From the NCBI GenBank assembly GCA_900772845.1, contig CAAGSD010000125.1, positions 1-23,841 on the forward strand: a stretch of DNA of 23,841 bases, read 5' to 3'. The translations under genes were made by a program, and so were the position numbers. Below are positions 7,282 through 13,326 of the stretch, one piece after another; position 1 is the first letter of the stretch, and every line of letters starts with the position of its first letter. This stretch comes from Lachnospiraceae bacterium. GTDB taxonomy: Bacteria; Bacillota; Clostridia; Lachnospirales; Lachnospiraceae. The notes below the pieces were generated by a model, which was not told the origin of the DNA, made no database searches, and was given only the letters and a program-made list of their open reading frames with translations.

Positions 7282-8790
7282 TTATTTCAGAAACTCTGCC
7301 TTGAAATCATTCAGTGCCTTCACCAGCTTCTCTTCCGTAGCATCAGAGATCACCTTTTCGTCAGCGATAGCTGCGGGGATCTCGGGATGCTTAGTATCCA
7401 GATAATCGAAGAATTCCTTCTCAAATCTGGTGATATCCTCTACAGGCACATCCAGCAGGAATCTCTTGGTCACCGCATAGATGATGATTACCTGATACTG
7501 TACCGGCATGGGCTGGTACTGAGGCTGCTTCAACACTTCCTTGATACGTTCGCCCTGTGCCAGCTTCTCCTTAGTGTCTGCATCCAGTTCAGATCCGAAC
7601 TGTGCGAAGGAAGCCAGCTCTCTGTACTGAGCAAGCTCGGTACGGATCGGCGCCGCGATCTTCTTCATTGCCTTGATCTGTGCCGCACCACCTACACGGG
7701 ATACGGACAGACCTGCATTTACCGCAGGACGGAAACCGGAGTTGAACATTTCTGTCTCCAGATAGATCTGTCCGTCAGTAATGGAAATAACGTTGGTAGG
7801 GATGTATGCGGATACATCTCCTGCCTGAGTCTCGATGATGGGAAGTGCCGTCAGGGAACCTCCGCCGTATTCATCGCTCATGCGGACTGCACGCTCCAGC
7901 AGTCTGGAATGCAGATAGAATACGTCACCGGGATATGCTTCACGTCCGGGCGGACGACGAAGGAGCAGGGAGAGTGTACGGTATGCAGTAGCATGTTTAC
8001 TTAAGTCATCATACACTACCAGTACGTCTTCTCCGTTCTCCATCCACTCCTCACCGATCGCACAGCCGGAATAAGGAGCGATATACTGCAGGGGAGCCAG
8101 GTCACTTGCCGTGGATACCACAACAGTGGTATAAGCCATGGCACCGAACTCCTCCAGTGTCTTTACGATATTTGCCACGGTAGATGCTTTCTGACCGATA
8201 GCTACATAGATACATTTTACATTCTGACCCTTCTGGTTGATGATCGTATCGATCGCAATAGCGGTCTTACCGGTCTGACGGTCACCGATGATCAGCTCAC
8301 GCTGACCTCTTCCGATGGGAACCATGGAGTCGATTGCCTTGATACCTGTCTGGAGCGGCGTGTCTACGCTCTTACGAGTGATAACACCACTTGCCACACG
8401 CTCAATCTTACGGAATTTATCGGTCTGTACGGGGCCTTTGCCGTCGATAGGCTGTCCTAAGGAGTTCACTACTCGTCCAAGCAATGCATCTCCTACAGGC
8501 ACCTCTACCACACGTCCGGTGGTCTTGACGATATCGCCCTCTTCGATATTGCTGGCACTGCCAAGCAATACGACACCGACATTATCTTCTTCCAGATTCA
8601 GCACCATGCCATATACATCGCCGGGGAACTGTAACAGCTCACCCTGCATGGCATTTTCCAGTCCATGTACACGAGCGATACCATCCGCTACCTGGATGAC
8701 GGTTCCGACATCGGAGACATCCAGCTGGGAAGAATATCTTTCGATCTGTTCCTTAATGACGGAACTTATTTCTTCTGGTCTTAAATTCAT
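7282..8790 (-). CDS. atpA: F1Fo ATP synthase alpha subunit
   Basis: This is the 502-residue alpha subunit, the regulatory nucleotide-binding partner of beta in the F1 head. The N-terminal beta barrel contains DVGTVIQVADGIARVHGL. The P-loop GDRQTGKT is at 169-176. LLRRPPGREAYPGDVFYLHS and SVSRVGGAAQ contain the classic alpha signature, including the arginine finger in SRVGG. Length is usual. It starts at ATG 8790 (MNLRPEEISSVIKEQIE), with AAAGGTG about 10 nt upstream. It follows atpH by 28 bp. Confidence 0.98.
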   Translation of the reverse strand: MNLRPEEISSVIKEQIERYSSQLDVSDVGTVIQVADGIARVHGLENAMQGELLQFPGDVYGMVLNLEEDNVGVVLLGSASNIEEGDIVKTTGRVVEVPVGDALLGRVVNSLGQPIDGKGPVQTDKFRKIERVASGVITRKSVDTPLQTGIKAIDSMVPIGRGQRELIIGDRQTGKTAIAIDTIINQKGQNVKCIYVAIGQKASTVANIVKTLEEFGAMAYTTVVVSTASDLAPLQYIAPYSGCAIGEEWMENGEDVLVVYDDLSKHATAYRTLSLLLRRPPGREAYPGDVFYLHSRLLERAVRMSDEYGGGSLTALPIIETQAGDVSAYIPTNVISITDGQIYLETEMFNSGFRPAVNAGLSVSRVGGAAQIKAMKKIAAPIRTELAQYRELASFAQFGSELDADTKEKLAQGERIKEVLKQPQYQPMPVQYQVIIIYAVTKRFLLDVPVEDITRFEKEFFDYLDTKHPEIPAAIADEKVISDATEEKLVKALNDFKAEFLK

Positions 8791-8818
8791 GGATCTGTCG
8801 CACCTTTCTTTCAGCCGG

Positions 8819-9367
8819 TCATCCCAGCTGAATATTTAATAATTGTTTCTTCATATCTTCGAGTTTGGTCCGGATACTGCTGTCCACTACCCGGTCACCT
8901 ACCCGGATCACCATTCCGCCGATCAGTGTCGGATCCACATGGTAATATACATCAAAGGACTGATAAGAAGTCGTTTGAAGCAGCTTTTCTCTCACTGCCT
9001 GTTTCTGTTCCTTCGTCAGTTCCACTGCGGTACTTACATATGCGGTTCCCATCTTTTCAGATTCTCTGACCAGTTCGGTAAAATAAGCAAAGATTGCCTT
9101 TAATGAGCCGTAACGTTCCTTGGTCACCACGATCTTCAGAAACTCTGTCAGATCATCACTGACTCTGCCACGGAAGACCTGATCCACCATGGTGAGCTTT
9201 TCCTGTTTGGGAATCCCGGGATGCTTCATCAGCTTGTCAAAATCCGGATTGTCTTCCAATATTTTCTCAAGCTGTACGGCCTCATCCATCAGCTGGATCG
9301 CATTTCCATGGTCGACTGCCACTTCGAAAAGGGCTTCTCCATAGACTTTGGAAACTAATTTTGCCAT
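8819..9367 (-). CDS. atpH: F1Fo ATP synthase delta subunit
   Basis: This is the 182-residue delta subunit, which ties the b stalk to the top of the alpha3beta3 head. The N-terminal helical bundle starts MAKLVSKVYGEALFEVA, and MKHPGIPKQEKLTMVDQVF is typical of the OSCP/delta family. The C-terminal strand-rich part includes DPTLIGGMVIRVGDRVVDSS, the best conserved motif. Its ATG at 9367 lies inside the end of atpF (13-bp overlap) with GAGG a few bases upstream, which suggests translational coupling. Confidence 0.95.
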   Translation of the reverse strand: MAKLVSKVYGEALFEVAVDHGNAIQLMDEAVQLEKILEDNPDFDKLMKHPGIPKQEKLTMVDQVFRGRVSDDLTEFLKIVVTKERYGSLKAIFAYFTELVRESEKMGTAYVSTAVELTKEQKQAVREKLLQTTSYQSFDVYYHVDPTLIGGMVIRVGDRVVDSSIRTKLEDMKKQLLNIQLG

Positions 9368-9903
9368 GTATCCTCACCCATTTCCTTCAGCGTCTCTTCG
9401 ATCAGGCTGTTCTGTCTGGTGGTGTCTATGGAAGCGCCTACCAGCTTACCTGCCATGACAGATGCCACGGATACGATCTCCTGTTTGATCTCGTCGGACA
9501 TTTTCTGCTTTTCCAGTCTGGCTTCTTCCTGTGCTCTCGCCAGGATTCTGGCTGCCTCTTCCTTGGCCTGTGCGACGATACGCTCCTCATTCTGGAGAGC
9601 CCGTCTTCTGGCATCACTTAAGATGTCCTCTGCCTCTTTGTCGATGTCCTTCAGCTTCGCCTCATACTGTGCCTTCAGTTCTGCGGCCTTTTCCTGATTG
9701 TCCTTGGCTTCTTCCAGTTCTCCCCTGATCTTCTCTTTACGATCATTTAAGAACTTTCTGGCCGGATTGAACAGAAAATAGCTGAGCGCCAGGAACAATA
9801 CGAAGATGGCAATGATCATCAGGCAGGAGTCTGCCAGCAGCTGCCAGTCCAGGTCAAACAGTCTTGACATGGTCTCGCCTTCTGTTAATAGTATCATTTT
9901 CAT
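9355..9903 (-). CDS. atpF: F1Fo ATP synthase b subunit
   Basis: This is the peripheral stalk subunit b, 182 residues from ATG 9903. One transmembrane segment (about 21-42, CLMIIAIFVLFLALSYFLF) precedes NPARKFLNDRKEKI and a long charged coiled coil rich in Ala, Glu and Lys that dimerises and reaches delta. Several in-frame ATGs are clustered. The ATG at 9903 is chosen because AAAGG lies 7 nt upstream. The ATG at 9909 is too close to that site. A start at the MSRLFDLDWQ methionine is possible but lacks as good a site. It follows atpE by 19 bp. Confidence 0.94.
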   Translation of the reverse strand: MKMILLTEGETMSRLFDLDWQLLADSCLMIIAIFVLFLALSYFLFNPARKFLNDRKEKIRGELEEAKDNQEKAAELKAQYEAKLKDIDKEAEDILSDARRRALQNEERIVAQAKEEAARILARAQEEARLEKQKMSDEIKQEIVSVASVMAGKLVGASIDTTRQNSLIEETLKEMGEDTWQN

Positions 9904-9922
9904 CCGCATTCCTTTCGTTTAA

Positions 9923-10177
9923 TCAGGGAAGTAAGGGCTTTACGAACAGCAGCAGCATAGCGATCAACAAACCGTACAGACCGGTGGTCTCGGCAACTGC
10001 CTGTCCCAATAACATGGTAGAAGTGATCTCGGACTTGGCTCCGGGATTACGTCCTACTGCTGCAGCAGCGTGTCCTGCTGCGATACCCTGTCCTACACCG
10101 GGTCCGATACCGGCAATAACTGCCAGACCTGCACCGATTGCGGAACAACCTAAGATAAAGTTTTCATTGAAATCCAT
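9923..10177 (-). CDS. atpE: F1Fo ATP synthase c subunit, Na+-type signature
   Basis: This is the 84-residue c subunit, a two-helix hairpin that forms the ion-carrying rotor ring. Helix 1 contains GIGPGVGQG. The polar loop is GRNPGAKSE. Helix 2 contains GQAVAETTGLYGLL. The ion-binding carboxylate is Glu63. Gln30, Val61, Thr64, Thr65 and Tyr68 stand at the positions that coordinate Na+ in the Ilyobacter tartaricus ring (Gln32, Val63, Glu65, Ser66, Thr67, Tyr70), a constant offset of two. Acetobacterium woodii has the same ETT variant, so Na+ coupling is the likely mode. The ATG at 10177 has AGGAGG 7 nt upstream, among the strongest sites in the operon, which suits the high copy number of c. Confidence 0.97.
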   Translation of the reverse strand: MDFNENFILGCSAIGAGLAVIAGIGPGVGQGIAAGHAAAAVGRNPGAKSEITSTMLLGQAVAETTGLYGLLIAMLLLFVKPLLP

Positions 10178-10197
10178 AGTAAATCCTCCTATTATTG

Positions 10198-10215
10198 AGA
10201 TTCCTGTAAGAATCT
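10198..10215 (-). promoter_or_regulatory. Intercistronic hairpin upstream of atpE
   Basis: AGATTC (10198-10203) pairs with GAATCT (10210-10215) around a 6-nt loop, in the 80-bp gap between atpB and atpE and just upstream of the AGGAGG of atpE. No T run follows. A role in raising or stabilising atpE expression is inferred from position only. Confidence 0.4.
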
Positions 10216-10257
10216 TTCTAGCATAGTTTCAGATAGCCATACTCGAACAGTACAGCT

Positions 10258-10989
10258 TTAAGCGTCTCCTCTCGCATTTGCGATGTAAGTCATCGTCAGC
10301 ATACAGAATACGTATGTCTGGATGGCTCCGGAGAACAGATCAAAGTATACATGCAGTGCTGCAGGCCATGCTGTTGCGATCACACCCAGCAATCCGTAGA
10401 TCAGCGCCATCATTACCGTTCCGGACAATACGTTTGCAAACAGACGTAATGAAAGGGAAATCGGTACTGCGATCTCACTGATCAGGTTAATCGGCAGCCA
10501 GATCGGCAGCCAGGGCGGCAGCGGGGAACACATACCTTCCCAGATTTCCTTCGGCTTCTGGTACTTGAACTGATTGTAATGGATCAGAATGAAGGTCAGA
10601 ACACCGAGAGGCAGTGTCACGCCGTAGTCCGCTGTAGGGGGACGTAAGCCCAGCAGGCCGGAAATATTGCTTACCAGAATGAATATGAAGATCGTTCCGA
10701 TATAGTTATAGAACTTCGGTGCTGCTTTGCCCATGGGAGCATCCACCATGGCATCCAGCTTCTCCACGATCAGCTCCACCACATTCTGAAAGCCTTCCGG
10801 CACTTCTCTGGCTTTGGCCATCTGACGGTTGGCAGCAATGGCAAAACCAATGATAATCAACATGACGATCAGCACACACACATGTGTGGTCGTTATCCAT
10901 ACCTCATGGCCGAAAAAGGAATACTTAAACACGCCATGTATCATAAAATCGATATTGTCGGCACCGGATAACAGAATTCCATGTTCCAT
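10258..10989 (-). CDS. atpB: F1Fo ATP synthase a subunit
   Basis: This is the 243-residue membrane stator subunit a, which forms the ion half-channels beside the c ring. Five to six hydrophobic segments are visible (about 33-53, 95-115, 122-138, 168-200, 205-240). The essential arginine is Arg182 in ISLSLRLFANVLSG. The last helix contains LHVYFDLFSGAIQTYVFCML, the usual ending motif. The ATG at 10989 has AGGAGG at a good distance, and that site lies directly after the atpI stop, 12 bp away. Confidence 0.97.
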   Translation of the reverse strand: MEHGILLSGADNIDFMIHGVFKYSFFGHEVWITTTHVCVLIVMLIIIGFAIAANRQMAKAREVPEGFQNVVELIVEKLDAMVDAPMGKAAPKFYNYIGTIFIFILVSNISGLLGLRPPTADYGVTLPLGVLTFILIHYNQFKYQKPKEIWEGMCSPLPPWLPIWLPINLISEIAVPISLSLRLFANVLSGTVMMALIYGLLGVIATAWPAALHVYFDLFSGAIQTYVFCMLTMTYIANARGDA

Positions 10990-11001
10990 TGTTTCACCTC
11001 C

Positions 11002-11541
11002 TTATTGTTTATTCTGTTGTTCCTCTGTCACTTCTCCATCCTTCGGGGCTTCCGCTTCTTCCAGAGTCTGCGGGGCAGTTTTGTCTTCCGCAGTCTCCTC
11101 CGGCATCGCCTGTGGTATCGGATCCGTCTCGTGGAACAGTTTATTGCATAATTTATGGGTAAGCGGCTGTAGAAATGCCGTTACTTTCATACATATAACA
11201 TAGGTAAAAAAGAAAATCAGAGGATTCATCACTCCGGTCTTCATCATCACCAACAGGAAAAAGATCAGCATGACATATCGTAAGACATAGGCACGGATGA
11301 TCATTTTCGCAGCGGTCTTCTCGGGTTGGTCCAATGCCCGGTCCAGCGAACGGTACATATGGTATGTGGATACCAGTGCCAACAGGACACCGAACCACAG
11401 GCTTTTGGCATACATTGCTTCATCCTTTGCAATAAATGCTCCTATGATCTGTGCCAGCACTCCCAGGAACAGAATCCCCAGTTCCATCTCCAAAACAGTT
11501 CTATTTATCTTTTTTAGTGTGTTTATCATCGCTGTCTTCAT
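11002..11541 (-). CDS. atpI: ATP synthase subunit I (UncI/AtpI family)
   Basis: This is a 179-residue membrane protein with four predicted transmembrane segments (about 18-38, 45-60, 82-102, 107-125). The C-terminal ~45 residues are hydrophilic and rich in Glu, Pro and Ala (ETDPIPQAMPEETAEDK). The position just before atpB and the four-helix layout fit the UncI family, which helps assemble the c ring or supply Mg2+. I choose ATG 11541 because AGGA lies 6 nt upstream. An in-frame ATG at 11568 has no such site. The start overlaps atpZ by 41 bp, so the two genes are probably translationally coupled. The acidic tail is longer than I would expect for the family. Confidence 0.85.
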   Translation of the reverse strand: MKTAMINTLKKINRTVLEMELGILFLGVLAQIIGAFIAKDEAMYAKSLWFGVLLALVSTYHMYRSLDRALDQPEKTAAKMIIRAYVLRYVMLIFFLLVMMKTGVMNPLIFFFTYVICMKVTAFLQPLTHKLCNKLFHETDPIPQAMPEETAEDKTAPQTLEEAEAPKDGEVTEEQQNKQ

Positions 11542-11758
11542 AAATTGTCCTGGCCATCCGGTATACATTCTGCCCTCCGGCCACAGCTCCCATACAGAAA
11601 AGCAGGATCATCCAGAAGTTCGTTCCGAAATGTTTGTCCAGCCAGATACCGGCGGCGGACATCAGGCAGATCGGTACCAGCATATTGATTCCAAATTGCA
11701 TGATCAGTGTGACCGCCCGAAACACCTGTCTGTCGTAGGGTTTCTTTTTTCTTGACAC
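11501..11758 (-). CDS. atpZ: AtpZ/AtpI-family small membrane protein, GTG start
   Basis: This is an 85-residue protein with two transmembrane helices (about 15-38 and 45-65). Features are LIMQFGINMLVPICLMSAAG, the conserved GIWLDKHFGTNFW turn and a charged tail. It matches the AtpZ family (ATPase_gene1), which is found first in many atp operons. In Bacillus pseudofirmus, AtpZ with AtpI has been linked to Mg2+/Ca2+ supply and ring assembly. The start is GTG at 11758, with AGGAGG 5 nt upstream. It is the promoter-proximal gene of the operon. Confidence 0.88.
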   Translation of the reverse strand: MSRKKKPYDRQVFRAVTLIMQFGINMLVPICLMSAAGIWLDKHFGTNFWMILLFCMGAVAGGQNVYRMARTIYEDSDDKHTKKDK

Positions 11759-11847
11759 TGTGTCCTCCTGTGTTGATTACTGCTCTTAATGCTTATTTTT
11801 TGTATATTTTAGAAAATATTGTCCTATTGCAGGGCAAACCTATAGTC

Positions 11848-11876
11848 ATTATAACGAAATCCTAACATGATGTCCA
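11848..11876 (-). promoter_or_regulatory. Sigma-A-type promoter of the atp operon
   Basis: On the minus strand TGGACA (11871-11876, 5 of 6 matches) is followed after exactly 17 nt by a perfect TATAAT (11848-11853). Transcription would begin near 11841, giving a leader of about 80 nt before the atpZ GTG. The divergent promoter for the acetyltransferase starts 55 bp away. Confidence 0.85.
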
Positions 11877-11931
11877 GTAAAATCCCCCTCTGGAAATAGT
11901 AAAAAAACTATAAAATCCTGCCAAAAAAGGA

Positions 11932-11960
11932 TTGACTTGAAAAGTTCCCGGACGTACTAT
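11932..11960 (+). promoter_or_regulatory. Sigma-A-type promoter of the acetyltransferase/DUF402 pair
   Basis: TTGACT (11932-11937, 5 of 6 matches) and TACTAT (11955-11960) are separated by 17 nt. Transcription would begin near 11967, about 48 nt before the ATG at 12015. Between this promoter and the divergent atp promoter lie A-rich tracts and a small palindrome, ATAGT with ACTAT around seven A, which could be an operator or UP-like element. Confidence 0.75.
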
Positions 11961-12014
11961 TTGAATAACTATTTCAAAATTTTCAACATCTTAACAGAAA
12001 GAAGGATTACGCAA

Positions 12015-12575
12015 ATGCAGATTGCCGAAACCGGAAGACAGCTGCGGATCCGTACCGCCACCCCGGAGGATGCTGCAAAGCTGGCTGCCATTTATGCTCC
12101 TTATGTAGAAAATACCTCTATTACCTTTGAGTACATCGTTCCTGCTGCAGAGGAATTTGCGGACCGGATCCGCCACACTCTTACCCGTTATCCTTACCTG
12201 GTGGCTGAACTGGACGGGGAGCCTGTAGGATATGCTTACGCATCTGCCTTCAAAAGCCGCGCCGCTTATGACTGGTCTGTGGAGACTTCCATCTATGTCA
12301 GCCGGGATCTTCGAAGCAGCGGTGTCGGCAGTCTGTTATACGAAAAGCTGGAGGAATACCTGGCTGCACAGCACGTCTGCAATGTCTGTGCCTGCATCAC
12401 CTACCCCAACCCTCCCAGCATCGCCTTCCACGAAAAGCATGGTTATGAAACCGTAGCACATTTTCACGCTTCCGGTTACAAACAGGATGCATGGCATGAT
12501 ATGATCTGGATGGAGAAGACGCTGTGTCCTCACACGATCCCTCCGAAGCCTTTTATCCCGTTTCCGGAACTGTGA
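12015..12575 (+). CDS. GNAT N-acetyltransferase (PAT/YncA-like)
   Basis: This is a 186-residue cytoplasmic acetyltransferase. IRTATPEDAAKLAAIYAPYV followed by ENTSITFEY is the typical opening of the phosphinothricin acetyltransferase/YncA group, which acetylates small amines such as phosphinothricin, methionine sulfone or amino acids. Glu90 lies in WSVETSIYV. The acetyl-CoA pyrophosphate loop is RSSGVG (100-105). YPNPPSIAFHEKHGYETV is the usual C-terminal motif. The C terminus is extended and rich in Pro. The start at ATG 12015 has AAGGA 8 nt upstream. Upstream codons in the same frame lack a site and lie in the promoter. The real substrate cannot be told from sequence. It is followed after 35 bp by the DUF402 gene. 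Confidence 0.88.
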   Translation: MQIAETGRQLRIRTATPEDAAKLAAIYAPYVENTSITFEYIVPAAEEFADRIRHTLTRYPYLVAELDGEPVGYAYASAFKSRAAYDWSVETSIYVSRDLRSSGVGSLLYEKLEEYLAAQHVCNVCACITYPNPPSIAFHEKHGYETVAHFHASGYKQDAWHDMIWMEKTLCPHTIPPKPFIPFPEL

Positions 12576-12610
12576 CCGTTGTAAAGCACACCACACAAAG
12601 GAGAAAAGTT

Positions 12611-13093
12611 ATGAGCAATGAACTTCAGATCTACCGTAAACGGCTGATTCCGGAAGAATGCATTTTATTAAAGGATGATATTATCATCGAGCATAACGAA
12701 GACTACATTCTGACCAAGTGGAAGACCCTGAACCCCAAGACCACGTTTTCCCACGGCTGTTCCTGCTATTATCTCAAGGAAGGCTTTAAGATCAGCAAGT
12801 TCTACCGCCATGACGGTTCCCTGCTGTACTGGTACTGCGATATTGTGGAATATACTTTCCGGCCGGAAGATAATTCCCTGATCGTCACGGATCTATTGGC
12901 TGACATCATCCTCTATCCCGATGGCAGAATGCATGTCGTGGATCTGGACGAGCTGGCAGAAGCTCTGGAAAAGGGGCTGATCTCCCAGGCTCAGATGAGT
13001 GCCTGCCTGCGCCAGCTGAACAATCTGATCACCATTATCTACCGGGACAAGTTCGACAGACTGCAGAATCCGTTGGAGAAGGGTGGGCTGTAG
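12611..13093 (+). CDS. DUF402 protein, possible nucleoside tri/diphosphate phosphatase
   Basis: This is a 160-residue soluble protein of the DUF402/FomD-like group. The acidic metal-binding cluster is visible: WYCDI (Asp77), TDLLAD (Asp94, Asp98), YPDG (Asp104) and DLDEL (Asp111, Asp113, Glu114). Characterised relatives hydrolyse nucleoside tri- and diphosphates (the staphylococcal Ntdp) or cytidylyl phosphonates (FomD), with Mn or other divalent metals. The actual substrate here is unknown. The ATG at 12611 has AAAGGAG 7 nt upstream. It shares a transcript with the acetyltransferase and ends two bases before the 65-bp tandem repeat. Confidence 0.85.
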   Translation: MSNELQIYRKRLIPEECILLKDDIIIEHNEDYILTKWKTLNPKTTFSHGCSCYYLKEGFKISKFYRHDGSLLYWYCDIVEYTFRPEDNSLIVTDLLADIILYPDGRMHVVDLDELAEALEKGLISQAQMSACLRQLNNLITIIYRDKFDRLQNPLEKGGL

Positions 13094-13094
13094 C

Positions 13095-13245
13095 TGCAGT
13101 GCTTACTTTTTGCTCCCGGGTCAGAACTATTCAGAGTAACACATTCGCAAAACCGCACTTGCAGTGCTTACTTTTTGTCCCCGGGTCAGAACTATTCAGA
13201 GTAACACATTCGCAAAACCGCACTTGCAGTGCTTACTTTTTGCTC
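13095..13245. repeat. 65-bp tandem repeat, two full copies plus a partial third
   Basis: Copy 1 is 13095-13159, copy 2 is 13160-13224 and a truncated third copy runs 13225-13245. Copies 1 and 2 differ only at two adjacent bases (CT versus TC after TTTTTG). Each full copy contains GAACTATTCAGAGTAA, which is identical to the last 16 nt of the GGDEF gene, but in the opposite orientation to it. The junctions form the palindrome GCACTTGCAGTGC (13155-13167 and 13220-13232). The array starts one base after the TAG of the DUF402 gene. Because 65 is not a multiple of three, it does not encode a repeated peptide. It may be an intergenic repeat family. No CRISPR-like spacers are present. Confidence 0.9.
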
Positions 13246-13261
13246 ATGTGTTTACTTCGTC

Positions 13262-13326
13262 AAATAAATAAGCGTGAAGCTTCTTACGAATACAAGTATT
13301 CGCCGAAGCCTCACGCTTATTTATTT
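13262..13326. terminator. Very long bidirectional terminator hairpin
   Basis: A perfect 16-bp arm, 13262-13277 with 13311-13326, continues after one mismatch as GCTTC/GAAGC (13279-13283, 13305-13309). After a small internal loop comes CGAATAC/GTATTCG (13287-13293, 13296-13302). The outer arms are AT-rich and supply U-rich ends (TTATTTATTT) in both directions. It separates the convergent DUF402 (plus) and GGDEF (minus) genes and begins at the GGDEF stop codon, so it probably ends both transcripts. Confidence 0.85.

Noticed and set aside
11759..11841. Riboswitch in the atp leader
   Set aside because: The ~80-nt leader is AT-rich and shows no strong stem or known aptamer pattern.
13095..13245. 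CRISPR-like array
   Set aside because: The units are head to tail with no variable spacers, 65 bp is too long for a CRISPR repeat, and no cas gene is present.
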